Assembly: GCF_004116955.1 (NCBI RefSeq)
Contig: NZ_CP026362.1
Span: forward strand, 4,004,001 to 4,068,000
DNA from: Bacillus vallismortis
GTDB taxonomy: Bacteria > Bacillota > Bacilli > Bacillales > Bacillaceae
Length of the DNA: 64,000 bases
Direction: 5' to 3'
Positions 26,877 through 35,724 of this stretch are shown here, piece by piece. The notes under the pieces are model-generated. The model was not told the origin of the DNA and did not search any database. It saw only the letters and a list, made by a program, of their open reading frames with translations. Numbering within the stretch: position 1 is the first letter of the stretch; every line of letters begins with the position of its first letter. Both the position numbers and the translations under genes were made by a program.

Positions 26877-27749
26877 ATGAGAGAGGAAGAAAAGAAAACT
26901 TCTCAAGTCAAAAAACTTCAGCAGTTTTTTCGTAAACGCTGGGTGTTCCCTGCAATTTACTTAGTCAGTGCGGCCGTCATTTTAACAGCTGTCCTTTGGT
27001 ACCAATCTGTATCAAATGATGATGTAAAGGATCAGTTGGCTGATAACGGCGGAAACTCCGCATATGACAACAACGACGATGCAGTTGAAGTAGGAAAGTC
27101 AATGGAAAATGTCGCTATGCCGGTTGTTGATTCTGAAAACGTATCTGTTGTGAAAAAGTTCTATGAAACCGATGCCGCAAAAGAAGAGAAAGAAGCAGCA
27201 CTCGTTACCTATAATAACACGTACAGCCTAAGCAAAGGAATTGACTTAGCTGAGAAAGACGGAAAAGATTTCGATGTTTCTGCTTCTTTGAGCGGTACGG
27301 TTGTCAAGGCTGAAAAAGATCCGGTGCTGGGATACGTAATTGAAGTTGAACATGCCAACGGCTTATCAACTGTGTATCAATCTCTTTCTGAAGTAAGTGT
27401 TGAGCAAGGTGACAAGGTAAAGCAAAACCAAGTGATCGGAAAGTCTGGCAAGAACTTGTACAGTGAAGACAGCGGAAACCACGTGCATTTTGAAATCCGT
27501 AAAGACGGAGTCGCCATGAACCCGCTGAACTTTATGGACAAGCCGGTTTCTTCTATTGAAAAAGCTGCAGCAGCAGAAGAAAAAGCTGCCGCTGAAGAAA
27601 CAGAAGAATCCATTCAGCAATCTTCCGAGAAAAAGGATGGAGCAACTGAAAAAGGAACAGAAGAAAAATCCGATGAGAAAACGGATGATTCAACTGACAA
27701 ATCTGGTTCTAAAGAAAGCAGCACAACAGAAGACACTGAACAATCTTAA
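26877..27749 (+). CDS. spoIIQ: Stage II sporulation protein Q
   Basis: Forespore membrane protein that pairs with SpoIIIAH across the two membranes to form the channel needed for sigma-G activity. It has 290 residues, with one membrane segment (about 24-43) and then an extracytoplasmic LytM-like (M23) domain (about 115-215). The HVHFEIRKDG end of the peptidase site is kept, but the first metal-binding histidine is not seen (LSKGIDLAEKDG), consistent with an inactive fold. The glutamate/serine/threonine-rich tail after 220 varies in length. Confidence 0.95.
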   Translation: MREEEKKTSQVKKLQQFFRKRWVFPAIYLVSAAVILTAVLWYQSVSNDDVKDQLADNGGNSAYDNNDDAVEVGKSMENVAMPVVDSENVSVVKKFYETDAAKEEKEAALVTYNNTYSLSKGIDLAEKDGKDFDVSASLSGTVVKAEKDPVLGYVIEVEHANGLSTVYQSLSEVSVEQGDKVKQNQVIGKSGKNLYSEDSGNHVHFEIRKDGVAMNPLNFMDKPVSSIEKAAAAEEKAAAEETEESIQQSSEKKDGATEKGTEEKSDEKTDDSTDKSGSKESSTTEDTEQS

Positions 27750-27756
27750 TGTAGAA

Positions 27757-27787
27757 AACGTCTATCCGTGTGATAGGCGTTTTTTTC
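27757..27787 (+). terminator. Terminator after spoIIQ
   Basis: AACGTCTATC-CGTGT-GATAGGCGTT followed by seven T residues. Confidence 0.88.
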
Positions 27788-27844
27788 TTTACTTTTGCTT
27801 ATGTCGCTATATATCGGTACATACGCTATAAAGGAGGTTATATC

Positions 27845-28282
27845 ATGAACCGTCTATTGCTCGGAGGCTGGACCCTTTTTATGCTGCTTTCTGTCTGTAC
27901 GGAAAGTTTCAGCGGCATGGTCTTAACGCAAACGGTAGCCTTTCATTTTCAGCCGCGCCCCGACCTGTCTCAATTTTTGGTGTTGGATGTTGCTGAGCTT
28001 GCTGTACCTGAAGCGTTTATTCAAAAAATCGGGCACGCGTTTTCCTTCTTTGTCCTGACCTATTTGCTGTGGAAACAGCGGTGCGGCATAAAATTGGCTG
28101 CAGCCGGCTCATTTGTATTTGCGTTTTTTACAGAAGTTCTTCAGCTCTTCTTCAGCAGAAATGGATGTATGCGGGATGTGCTCATCGATGCTGTTGGAAT
28201 TGGATTGTTTTGTGGTTTATATGTGTTGGCGAAGCGGAGAAAACATAAGATGCATGAAAAATATGAAAGCCGGCTGTCTTAA
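27845..28282 (+). CDS. ywnJ: VanZ-like membrane protein YwnJ
   Basis: A 145-residue membrane protein with about four hydrophobic segments, resembling the VanZ-like family (KIGHAFSFFVLTYLLW, then FTEVLQLFFSRNGCMRDVLIDAVG, whose glutamate, arginine and aspartate are family residues). Function unknown; relatives have been linked to glycopeptide resistance. The ATG at 27845 follows AAAGGAGG; the open frame runs further upstream through the spoIIQ terminator. Confidence 0.82.
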   Translation: MNRLLLGGWTLFMLLSVCTESFSGMVLTQTVAFHFQPRPDLSQFLVLDVAELAVPEAFIQKIGHAFSFFVLTYLLWKQRCGIKLAAAGSFVFAFFTEVLQLFFSRNGCMRDVLIDAVGIGLFCGLYVLAKRRKHKMHEKYESRLS

Positions 28283-28299
28283 TTCAGACGCCGGCTTTT
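28266..28299. terminator. Bidirectional terminator between ywnJ and bcrC
   Basis: AAAGCCGGC / GCCGGCTTTT stem overlapping the ywnJ stop; the two genes are convergent. Confidence 0.75.
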
Positions 28300-28306
28300 G
28301 TCTTTT

Positions 28307-28888
28307 CTAGAAATTTTGATCGGTTGGTTTTTTCGTCAGTTTATTGATGATGGCTTCATAGATTCTCACAATCCAATCGACCAATGGGCGAAGCAGATCT
28401 GAAAACCTAAAGAATAGGAACCCGATAATGATAGAGACAACGAGGCTGCCCAATACATCTACGGGATAGTGATGCCCTACCCAAATTCTTGAAAACCCTG
28501 TCAATAGCCCGAAAATGACAAGCGGCCAGCCGATCTTGCGGTTTCTGAATAGCATCGCAATCGAAATCGCTAACGCGCCTGTCGTGTGGTCACTCGGAAA
28601 TGAAGCATCCGCATCGTGCGGAATCAGTGTATGCACAGTGTGCGCGACGAACGGGCGCGGTTCGAAATAAACTTGTGAAATCAAAAAGTTGATGACAAGA
28701 CCCGCAATTCCTGTAAGGCCCGCGTAAAGCACATTTTTTCTGCTTTGCGTGTTCCCGAACACCCAGATAGCCAGCAGGATGAGAGCATAAGCGAGAATGG
28801 CATATTCCGTTATGAAGACCATAATGGAATCAAGAACCGAATTGTGATGAGATAGTCCATGGATGGCTTTAAATAGTTCGTAATTCAA
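28307..28888 (-). CDS. bcrC: Undecaprenyl-diphosphatase BcrC
   Basis: Recycles the lipid carrier undecaprenyl diphosphate to the monophosphate on the outside of the membrane and protects against bacitracin. The 193-residue PAP2 protein has several membrane segments and the acid phosphatase motifs: YFEPRPF, SFPSDHTTG (PSDH instead of the usual PSGH) and SRIWVGHHYPVDVLGS. The start is TTG at 28888 behind AAAAGGTG. The C-terminus is basic and cytoplasmic. Confidence 0.94.
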   Translation of the reverse strand: MNYELFKAIHGLSHHNSVLDSIMVFITEYAILAYALILLAIWVFGNTQSRKNVLYAGLTGIAGLVINFLISQVYFEPRPFVAHTVHTLIPHDADASFPSDHTTGALAISIAMLFRNRKIGWPLVIFGLLTGFSRIWVGHHYPVDVLGSLVVSIIIGFLFFRFSDLLRPLVDWIVRIYEAIINKLTKKPTDQNF

Positions 28889-28916
28889 ATAATCACCTTT
28901 TGCATTTTTTATAATA

Positions 28917-28949
28917 GACCCATTATACTCATAAAAAGTTTCAAATCAA
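28917..28949 (-). promoter_or_regulatory. bcrC promoter region, sigma-A and possible ECF sigma
   Basis: On the minus strand TTGATT (plus 28944-28949), 16 bases and TATAAT (plus 28922-28927) form a sigma-A promoter. Overlapping it, TGAAAC (28938-28943) and GGTC (28917-28920) resemble an ECF promoter (TGAAAC-N16-CGTC), one base longer in spacing. bcrC is known to be controlled by ECF sigma factors under envelope stress. Confidence 0.55.
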
Positions 28950-29022
28950 TAAAGAATTTGCCGGAAATTGTGATGCTTGAAGAGAATTCGAAGGGGAAAC
29001 AGTCTTTCTGGGGGATTCTATG

Positions 29023-29054
29023 CAAAAAAAAGAGATCCGGAATTCCGAATCTCT
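29023..29054 (-). terminator. Terminator after nrgB
   Basis: On the minus strand AGAGATTCGG-AATT-CCGGATCTCT followed by eight T residues. Confidence 0.92.
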
Positions 29055-29064
29055 TCAAAAACGA

Positions 29065-29415
29065 TTACAGTGCGTCAGGTCCTTCCTCGCCGGTGCGGAT
29101 GTTGATTGTATTGCTGATTTCGTAGACAAATATTTTTCCGTCGCCGGGTGAACCCGTTTTCAGGACTCTTTTAGCGGTCTCAGTCACTTGATCAACAGGG
29201 ACTTTGCTGACCACAATTTCAATTTTTAAACGCTCGTATACATTGCTTTCTATTTTTACCCCTCGATAGAGCTCCGTATGCGCTTTTTGAAGGCCGCAGC
29301 CGTGAACATTGGAGAAGGTCAGAGAGGTCACTCCGATTTTTCCAAGTTCCTCCTTCAGCTTTTCGAAATTTGCCGGACGCGTTACAATTTCCACCTTGAA
29401 CATTTGACCGCTCAT
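29065..29415 (-). CDS. nrgB: PII-like nitrogen regulatory protein NrgB (GlnK)
   Basis: A 116-residue PII protein that binds the ammonium channel NrgA and TnrA, tuning ammonium uptake and nitrogen control. The T-loop is at about residues 40-55 (HGCGLQKAHTELYRGVKI), with a tyrosine at the position often modified in enteric PII proteins. The C-terminal block TGSPGDGKIFVYEISNTINIRTGEEG is the PII signature. It follows nrgA by 11 bases. Confidence 0.95.
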   Translation of the reverse strand: MSGQMFKVEIVTRPANFEKLKEELGKIGVTSLTFSNVHGCGLQKAHTELYRGVKIESNVYERLKIEIVVSKVPVDQVTETAKRVLKTGSPGDGKIFVYEISNTINIRTGEEGPDAL

Positions 29416-29426
29416 GACGTCACTCC

Positions 29427-30641
29427 TCACATAGTATCTTGATATGCTTTTTCCCCGTGCATCGTTAAATCAAGCCCAAGTGATTCTTCTTCTTCGGTTG
29501 CGCGAAGGGGAAGGAAGAGGCCTACAATTTTAATGATAACGAATGTGACTATAAATACAAAAACGTAAGTGGCAACGATCGCTACGATTTGTTTCCAGAT
29601 TAAGCTTGCATCACCATAAAATAATCCATCTGCTCCCGCTGAATTAACAGAGGTTGTCGCGAATAATCCTGTTGCGATGCCGCCCCATGTGCCGCCGATG
29701 CCATGCAAGCCAAAGGCGTCGAGTGCGTCATCGTATCCGAATTTCTTTTTGAGCGAGAAAACGCCCCAGAAACAAACCGCACCGCCTATGATGCCGATAA
29801 TAATAGAAGCGAACGGGGTGACAAATCCAGCTGCCGGTGTAATCGCCACAAGCCCGGCAATTGCGCCGGATACCGCTCCGAGCATCGTCGGTTTCTTGTT
29901 AATGATCCATTCTACTAAGATCCAGCCGGCAATCCCGGCTGCTGCGGCAGTGTTTGTGTTGATGAAGGCGTACATGGCCACATCATCTAAGGTCAGGGCG
30001 CTGCCGACGTTAAAACCGAACCAGCCGAACCAAATCAAAGCCCCGCCTAAGAAGGTGTAAATGAGATTGTGCGGGGAAGGCGCTGTGCCTTCTTTCCGTT
30101 TTCCGAGCACAATAGCGAGAACAAGGCCTGCCACACCGGAGGAAATATGAACAACGTTGCCGCCGGCGAAATCGAGCGCGCCAAGCTGGCCGATCCAGCC
30201 GCCGCCCCATACCCAGTGCGCAACCGGTGTGTAAACGAAGGAAACCCATAAAACAGAGAATAAAAGAAAAGCGGCGAATCGCATCCGCTCTGCGAAAGCG
30301 CCGGAAATAATGGCTGTTGTCAGAACAGCGAACGTCATTTGGAACATCATAAATAATGAATGGGGAATGGTATCACTGTAATCTCCCGGATCAAATCCGA
30401 CCCCTTTCAGACCGGCCCATTCCAGCCCGCCAATGAGTGAATTGCCTGGTGCGAAGGCGAGTGTATATCCGAACAGCACCCAAACGATGGAAACGATGGC
30501 AATGGAAGAGAAACTGTGCATAGCGGTGCTCAGCACATTTTTGCTTTTTACCATTCCTCCATAAAATAACGCTAATCCCGGGGTCATCAGCCACACGAGT
30601 AAAGCGCAAAAGAACATAAAAACTGTATCGCCCATTTGCAT
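29427..30641 (-). CDS. nrgA: Ammonium transporter NrgA (AmtB)
   Basis: A 404-residue channel of the Amt/Mep/Rh family with eleven predicted membrane segments. Key features are the start LVWLMTPGLALFYGGMV, the twin pore histidines in SPHNLIYTFLGG (near residue 187) and DAFGLHGIGGTWGG (near residue 306), and the conserved aspartate in GALDFAGGNVVHISSG. It brings in ammonium at low concentration. Transcribed with nrgB from a TnrA-dependent promoter. Confidence 0.96.
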   Translation of the reverse strand: MQMGDTVFMFFCALLVWLMTPGLALFYGGMVKSKNVLSTAMHSFSSIAIVSIVWVLFGYTLAFAPGNSLIGGLEWAGLKGVGFDPGDYSDTIPHSLFMMFQMTFAVLTTAIISGAFAERMRFAAFLLFSVLWVSFVYTPVAHWVWGGGWIGQLGALDFAGGNVVHISSGVAGLVLAIVLGKRKEGTAPSPHNLIYTFLGGALIWFGWFGFNVGSALTLDDVAMYAFINTNTAAAAGIAGWILVEWIINKKPTMLGAVSGAIAGLVAITPAAGFVTPFASIIIGIIGGAVCFWGVFSLKKKFGYDDALDAFGLHGIGGTWGGIATGLFATTSVNSAGADGLFYGDASLIWKQIVAIVATYVFVFIVTFVIIKIVGLFLPLRATEEEESLGLDLTMHGEKAYQDTM

Positions 30642-30690
30642 GTCTCATTCCTCCGTATTTTTCAGAATAAAAGAATTATTATATTTCCTC

Positions 30691-30741
30691 ATTATAGAGA
30701 AAAAAGAATGATAAAACATTTTCATGTAAGATTTCCTTACG
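30691..30741 (-). promoter_or_regulatory. TnrA box and promoter of nrgAB
   Basis: On the minus strand CGTAAGGAAATCTTACA (plus 30725-30741) fits TGTNANAWWWTMTNACA at all but two positions. TATAAT lies at plus 30691-30696, putting the box about 49 bases before the start of transcription, the usual place for activation by TnrA. Confidence 0.8.
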
Positions 30742-30899
30742 TGGTTTTTTAGGGGATGTTATCGAGGGATGGAATAACAGCAAATGGACAATTGAAAGAT
30801 TATAAGACTTTATATCTATAAAAGTTGCTATCCATAAGAGCGGAACTGGGAATTTACAATAAGAAGAAGGTTTTATATGACACTAAGGAGAGGATCGTG

Positions 30900-31077
30900 A
30901 TGACCAAAGGCGGCAGGTTCAGGAGAGTAGCAGCCAGCGACGGTCCGATTATTTTTAGCCTTTCATTTTTTCGTGTACGGTCTGGCTCAACGCCTGAAAT
31001 CGAGGCAGCTGCTGGGGAGGAGGTTGGCATTGCGTAGACATTTTTCAGGGATTCCCATGTTTACGAACCGTTCATAG
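30900..31077 (+). pseudogene. Possible frameshifted remnant of a small membrane protein gene
   Basis: Between nrgA and pucI there is an ATG at 30900 with a site AAGGAGAGG. Its frame reads TKGGRFRRVAASDGPIIFSLSF and is then broken at a run of six T (30966-30971). Reading on in the next frame gives VYGLAQRLKSRQLLGRRLALRR and a stop at 31075. I recall a gene ywoB at this place in strain 168, and this may be a broken form, but I cannot match the sequence from memory. Confidence 0.3.
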
Positions 31078-31172
31078 ATTTCGGTGAAATCATTGCGGCG
31101 GTCTTATTGTAATCCCGCGAAACAGCTGTATGAGGGGGCAGTTATATGTATATGATTATTGTGAACGGTGAT

Positions 31173-31180
31173 TTGGTTAA
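31173..31180 (+). promoter_or_regulatory. Possible PucR box upstream of pucI
   Basis: TTGGTTAA core at about 256 bases before the pucI start, the same core as upstream of the urease locus. TTGACA follows at 31188-31193, but no -10 box at good spacing is seen. Confidence 0.4.
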
Positions 31181-31264
31181 CGATTGTTTGACATTGGCAC
31201 GCAGGATCTTAGTGCGATATGAATGGCGATGTGCTTTGCGGGAAAACTGCATCGTGAGAAAAGA

Positions 31265-31290
31265 GACCGGAGCTAGGTCTGTCTTTTTTC
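31265..31290 (+). terminator. Weak terminator-like hairpin before pucI
   Basis: AGACC-GGAGCTA-GGTCT followed by GTCTTTTTT. Only five base pairs; it may end a transcript coming from the degenerate region. Confidence 0.4.
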
Positions 31291-31380
31291 TTGTTTAAGC
31301 TGTTCAAATAGAAATAGGAAAATTGTATATCATAGCTAATGTTATTGTCTGACTTTTCAGTTATATTAGGTGACATCGAA

Positions 31381-31397
31381 TGTCAGAAAACTGAACA
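31381..31397 (+). promoter_or_regulatory. TnrA-like dyad before pucI
   Basis: TGTCAGAAAACTGAACA keeps the outer TGT...ACA of a TnrA box but misses three inner positions. It is part of a larger symmetric region: ATTGTCTG near 31343 mirrors CAGACAAT near 31407. The binder is not certain. Confidence 0.4.
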
Positions 31398-31435
31398 TGT
31401 GACGAAAACAGACAATATCGAAAGGGGAGCCGGCT

Positions 31436-32908
31436 ATGACATTAAAAACGAGCCAGCATCAATCCAACAAACTGAGCAATGAAGATCTGTTGCCTTTGGG
31501 ACAGGAAAAACGGACGTGGAAAGCAATAAACTTTGCCTCCATTTGGATGGGATGTATTCATAATATACCGACCTATGCGACGGTGGGCGGATTAATTGCG
31601 ATCGGCCTCTCGCCTTGGCAGGTGCTGGCGATCATTATTACAGCTTCGCTTATCTTGTTTGGCGCTTTGGCTTTAAATGGCCATGCGGGGACAAAATACG
31701 GGCTGCCGTTCCCGGTAATCATTCGGGCTTCTTACGGAATATATGGGGCGAATATCCCAGCGCTTCTCAGGGCGTTTACAGCGATTATGTGGCTCGGCAT
31801 TCAAACCTTTGCCGGAAGCACGGCGCTGAATATTTTGCTTTTGAATATATGGCCGGGCTGGGGAGGAATTGGCGGCGAGTGGAACATTCTCGGCATTCAC
31901 TTGTCTGGTTTGCTTTCTTTTATATTCTTTTGGGCCATTCATTTGCTTGTATTGCATCACGGCATGGAATCGATTAAGCGTTTTGAAGTATGGGCGGGTC
32001 CTTTAGTGTATCTGGTATTTGGCGGCATGGTATGGTGGGCTGTCGATATTGCCGGAGGATTGGGGCCGATTTATTCCCAGCCGGGAAAGTTCCATACGTT
32101 TTCAGAAACATTCTGGCCGTTTGCCGCCGGGGTTACCGGCATCATCGGCATCTGGGCGACATTAATCTTAAATATCCCCGATTTTACACGGTTTGCTAAA
32201 ACGCAAAAAGAGCAAGTCAAAGGGCAATTTTACGGCTTGCCGGGAACCTTTGCACTGTTTGCGTTTGCCAGTATTACAGTGACCTCCGGTTCTCAGGTTG
32301 CTTTCGGCGAACCGATTTGGGATGTTGTGGATATTTTGGCGAGGTTTGATAACCCATACGTCATCGCATTGTCCGTGATCACACTCTGCATCGCCACGAT
32401 CTCTGTAAACGTCGCGGCGAATATCGTATCGCCCGCTTATGATATAGCAAATGCCTTGCCGACATATATTAATTTCAAACGCGGCAGTTACATCACTGCA
32501 CTGCTCGCTTTATTTACGGTCCCGTGGAAGCTGATGGAAAGTGCGACAAGCGTATACGCGTTTCTCGGCTTAATTGGCGGCATGCTTGGTCCGGTGGCAG
32601 GCGTGATGATGGCTGATTACTTTATCATTCGCAAACGGGAGCTCTCGATAGATGACCTGTATTCTGAAACAGGGCGTTATGTGTATTGTAAGGGCTACAA
32701 TTACCGTGCGTTTGCAGCCACGATATTGGGTGCGCTGATCTCACTGATTGGTATGTATATTCCTGCTTTGAAGAGCTTATACGATATTTCCTGGTTTGTC
32801 GGTGTGCTCATTTCATTTCTTTTCTATATTGTTCTGATGCGTGTTCACCCGCCGGCATCATCTGTGATTGAGACGTTTGAAGCTGGGCAGGTTCGCCGGG
32901 CTGAATAA
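31436..32908 (+). CDS. pucI: Allantoin permease PucI
   Basis: A 490-residue transporter of the nucleobase:cation symporter-1 family with twelve predicted membrane segments. It imports allantoin, a purine breakdown product, as a nitrogen source. The family block WKAINFASIWMGCIHNIPTY is at residues 28-47, and the GTKYGLPFPVIIRASYGIYG segment is also diagnostic. Formerly ywoE. The distance to other purine catabolism genes suggests it stands alone; nitrogen control is expected. Confidence 0.94.
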   Translation: MTLKTSQHQSNKLSNEDLLPLGQEKRTWKAINFASIWMGCIHNIPTYATVGGLIAIGLSPWQVLAIIITASLILFGALALNGHAGTKYGLPFPVIIRASYGIYGANIPALLRAFTAIMWLGIQTFAGSTALNILLLNIWPGWGGIGGEWNILGIHLSGLLSFIFFWAIHLLVLHHGMESIKRFEVWAGPLVYLVFGGMVWWAVDIAGGLGPIYSQPGKFHTFSETFWPFAAGVTGIIGIWATLILNIPDFTRFAKTQKEQVKGQFYGLPGTFALFAFASITVTSGSQVAFGEPIWDVVDILARFDNPYVIALSVITLCIATISVNVAANIVSPAYDIANALPTYINFKRGSYITALLALFTVPWKLMESATSVYAFLGLIGGMLGPVAGVMMADYFIIRKRELSIDDLYSETGRYVYCKGYNYRAFAATILGALISLIGMYIPALKSLYDISWFVGVLISFLFYIVLMRVHPPASSVIETFEAGQVRRAE

Positions 32909-33012
32909 GATCTATCTCACGGTATATTTTCATATTTTCGAAATGGTTTTCCATAAATAGAACATTTATAATTGTTTTGGAAATCTATTCTAAAACGAAA
33001 TGGGAATCGAAT

Positions 33013-34419
33013 ATGAGAAAATGGTATTTTATTCTTTTGGCAGGTGTGTTAACGTCCGTGATCCTCGCTTTTGTTTATGATAAGACAAAAGCGAATGAGG
33101 AAGGGTCTGGAGATTACCTATATGTTTCGCCACATGGCAGTGATCAAAGTGAAGGGACAAAAGAAAAGCCGTTTCGCACACTGGCACACGCTTCAGATGA
33201 GGCTAGCCCCGGCACAACCGTTATGATTCGGGGAGGAACGTATCATGAACCACTTGTTGTAAAGCACAGCGGTGCGGACGGAACGCCTATCACATTCCGA
33301 AACTACGAAAATGAAAAAGTCGTGATTAGCGGAGAAACCGTTGCGGACGCAGAATATGAAACACCGCTCATTCATATTCACGATAAACACGACATTGCCA
33401 TCAGCGGTTTAACGATTCAAGATCTTTCTGTTTCATCTGAGGAAGCAACTGCTATGGGGATTTATCTATCGGGCTCCAGCAGTCATATTGCGATTCAGAA
33501 CAATCATGTCCGGGACATTAAGACAACAGCGGATGAAGGAAATGCCCACGGAATCGCAGTCTATGGGACTGGCAGCATGAAAGACATTCAAATCGAGGAC
33601 AATATTGTAGAGAATCTGACGCTTGGAGCGAGTGAAGCGGTAGTGCTGAACGGAAATATTGACGGCTTCACTGTTGCGGGCAATGTGGTCCGCAACAATA
33701 ACAACATCGGGATCGACCTTATCGGTTATGAGGGAACCGCGGCCAAAAACGATTACGTGCGAAACGGAGTCGTAGAAAACAATACGGTTTATCAAAATTC
33801 AACTTACGGAAATCCTGCTTATGGAGATGATTACTCAGCGGGCGGGATATATGTCGATGGAGGGCATAGTATCGAGATTAAGAAAAACACAGTTTACAAT
33901 AATGATATTGGGATTGAAGCAACGTCTGAACACAAAGGGAAATACGCAACCGCTATTCAGATAACAGACAACAAAGTGTACAACAATGCGTACACCGGTA
34001 TTTCAGTCGGGGGGTATGACAAAAAGCGGGGCGGCACCAGCAATTCTCTGATTGCCCGCAACATGATGTACCGGAATGACACAAAGGGGCTGTATGGCGG
34101 ACAGCTGCTGCTGCAGTACGATACAAAAAACAACACAATCGAAAAGAATATATTGACGGCCAGCGATTCAAGATTATTTATCGGAAACGACTTTACGGCA
34201 AATGAAGGCAATACGGTCAATCATAACGTGTACCATAAGGAAACGGATCAAGACGGTATATGGATGTGGAAAAAGGATGAATACGATTCGTTTGCGGTGT
34301 ATCAAAAAGCGACAAATAACGATCAGCAATCCATTTATGCCGATCCGATGTATCGTGATGAAGAGTCCTATGACTTTACGTTAGATCCTGATTCACCTGT
34401 GCGGCCAGTCATTGAATAA
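33013..34419 (+). CDS. ywoF: Exported parallel beta-helix protein YwoF (pectate lyase-like)
   Basis: A 468-residue protein with an N-terminal membrane or signal segment (residues 5-22) and then a right-handed parallel beta-helix, seen as repeated N-x-I/V coils such as NNTVYQNSTYGN, KKNTVYNNDIGIEA and TDNKVYNNAYTGIS. The start resembles family 9-type polysaccharide lyases and DUF1565 proteins (DYLYVSPHGSDQSEGTKEKPFRTL). The substrate is unknown. The ATG at 33013 starts the signal segment; an upstream ATG at 32977 is in frame. Confidence 0.88.
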   Translation: MRKWYFILLAGVLTSVILAFVYDKTKANEEGSGDYLYVSPHGSDQSEGTKEKPFRTLAHASDEASPGTTVMIRGGTYHEPLVVKHSGADGTPITFRNYENEKVVISGETVADAEYETPLIHIHDKHDIAISGLTIQDLSVSSEEATAMGIYLSGSSSHIAIQNNHVRDIKTTADEGNAHGIAVYGTGSMKDIQIEDNIVENLTLGASEAVVLNGNIDGFTVAGNVVRNNNNIGIDLIGYEGTAAKNDYVRNGVVENNTVYQNSTYGNPAYGDDYSAGGIYVDGGHSIEIKKNTVYNNDIGIEATSEHKGKYATAIQITDNKVYNNAYTGISVGGYDKKRGGTSNSLIARNMMYRNDTKGLYGGQLLLQYDTKNNTIEKNILTASDSRLFIGNDFTANEGNTVNHNVYHKETDQDGIWMWKKDEYDSFAVYQKATNNDQQSIYADPMYRDEESYDFTLDPDSPVRPVIE

Positions 34420-34430
34420 CATGCAATCAT

Positions 34431-34471
34431 CGGCGTCCTCTCCCATTCAACGGAGCAGGACGCCGTTTTTT
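34431..34471 (+). terminator. Terminator after ywoF
   Basis: CGGCGTCCT / AGGACGCCG stem with a 17-base loop and six T residues. Confidence 0.85.
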
Positions 34472-34478
34472 GATATGA

Positions 34479-34506
34479 AAAAAGACCGCCGGATTTTCCG
34501 GCAGTC
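34479..34506 (-). terminator. Terminator after ywoG
   Basis: On the minus strand GACTGCCGG-AAAAT-CCGGCGGTC followed by six T residues. Confidence 0.88.
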
Positions 34507-34512
34507 TGAGCA

Positions 34513-35703
34513 TTATTCTGCAATAGACACTTTTCCTTCAGCTTTAGCAGGTTGTTTCTGGCTCCACGTATAGAGAAGCAGCGCAATCAGAACAAACAGT
34601 CCCGCTGATAAATAAATGGCAGAGAAGCCGGCAGACGCTACAAATAATCCGAACACATACGATCCTACAGCAATTCCGCTGTCAAAGAAGGTAAAGAACG
34701 TTGCCGTCGCAAACCCTGAGCGGTGAGCCGGAGATTTCTGGATCGCCAATGTTTGCATGCAGGGAACGATTGATCCGTATCCGAGACCGATAACGGCTCC
34801 TGAAAGCAGAAGCATCAAGCCGCTATTTGTGAAGGACAGCATGCAGAGCCCCACCGAGAAAATCAAGATTGATGGGTAAATGACAATGCCCGGTCCAACT
34901 TTGTCGAACAATTTCCCTGTGAACGGGCGTGCGATCATCATTGTCACCGCGAAGCAAACAAAGAAATATCCGCTGACATCCGAAAGATCAACTGATTTGG
35001 CGAATACAGACAGATATGATGTAACAGTTGAATAACAGAAAGAAATGAACAAACCGACCGTCGCAATCTTTAGTGCGCCTTTTTCAAACATATCCGAGAA
35101 CGCAAAACGGAATACAGTCGTACCGCTGTCTTTGCTTTGCGGCACTTTTATCAAAAATGAAACAAGCAAGCCCGCAACCATAAACAGCGCAAAGGCTGTA
35201 AAGAATACAGGGAAGCTTACCACTCTCATCAAATTCAGGCCAAGGAAAGGCCCGATCGCCATAGCGAGGTTCATGGACATGGCAAAGTATCCAAGCCCTT
35301 CTCCGCGCCGTTTGGCGGGAATGATGTCCGCGGCAATCGCGCCTGTAACAGTCGTTAAAATGCTGAACCAAATCCCTTGGAAGAATCGCAATCCGAGCAG
35401 CAAGGAAAAGTTATGAATCGGCATATACAGAAAAGACGATAGGGCGAATAACGCCATTGATACAATCGCCATTCTTTTCTTCCCGAAGCGCTCAACAATG
35501 GCTCCGGAGAAAGGCCGTGTAATGATTGCTGACAGAAGGAACAGGCTGATTAAAAGCCCGCCCTGTGATTCTGTGCCGCCAAGTTCTTGAAGCGTATAAA
35601 TCGGCAGTACGGTTAAAAATGTATAAAAGAACACAAACACAAATAAATTGACAAGCAGGACCATAATAAAATCCTTGGTCCATATCGCATCCGCTTTTTT
35701 CAA
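34513..35703 (-). CDS. ywoG: Major facilitator superfamily transporter YwoG
   Basis: A 396-residue MFS protein with twelve membrane segments and the loop 2-3 motif [15 protein letters not shown] (the usual GxLaDrxGrkr form). It is of the multidrug efflux type; the substrate is unknown. It lies 21 bases behind the MarR regulator ywoH, which probably represses it. Confidence 0.9.
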   Translation of the reverse strand: MKKADAIWTKDFIMVLLVNLFVFVFFYTFLTVLPIYTLQELGGTESQGGLLISLFLLSAIITRPFSGAIVERFGKKRMAIVSMALFALSSFLYMPIHNFSLLLGLRFFQGIWFSILTTVTGAIAADIIPAKRRGEGLGYFAMSMNLAMAIGPFLGLNLMRVVSFPVFFTAFALFMVAGLLVSFLIKVPQSKDSGTTVFRFAFSDMFEKGALKIATVGLFISFCYSTVTSYLSVFAKSVDLSDVSGYFFVCFAVTMMIARPFTGKLFDKVGPGIVIYPSILIFSVGLCMLSFTNSGLMLLLSGAVIGLGYGSIVPCMQTLAIQKSPAHRSGFATATFFTFFDSGIAVGSYVFGLFVASAGFSAIYLSAGLFVLIALLLYTWSQKQPAKAEGKVSIAE

Positions 35704-35724
35704 ATGTATGTCACTTCCCTATTT

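Noticed and set aside
29677..30060. A 127-codon frame on the plus strand opposite nrgA
   Set aside because: It is a shadow of the nrgA frame; it has no ribosome site and a low-complexity proline/alanine-rich product.
31146..31298. A 50-codon frame with a ribosome-site-like GAGGGGGCA, upstream of pucI
   Set aside because: Codon use is unlike a real gene, it overlaps the possible PucR core and the hairpin at 31265, and the peptide resembles nothing I know.
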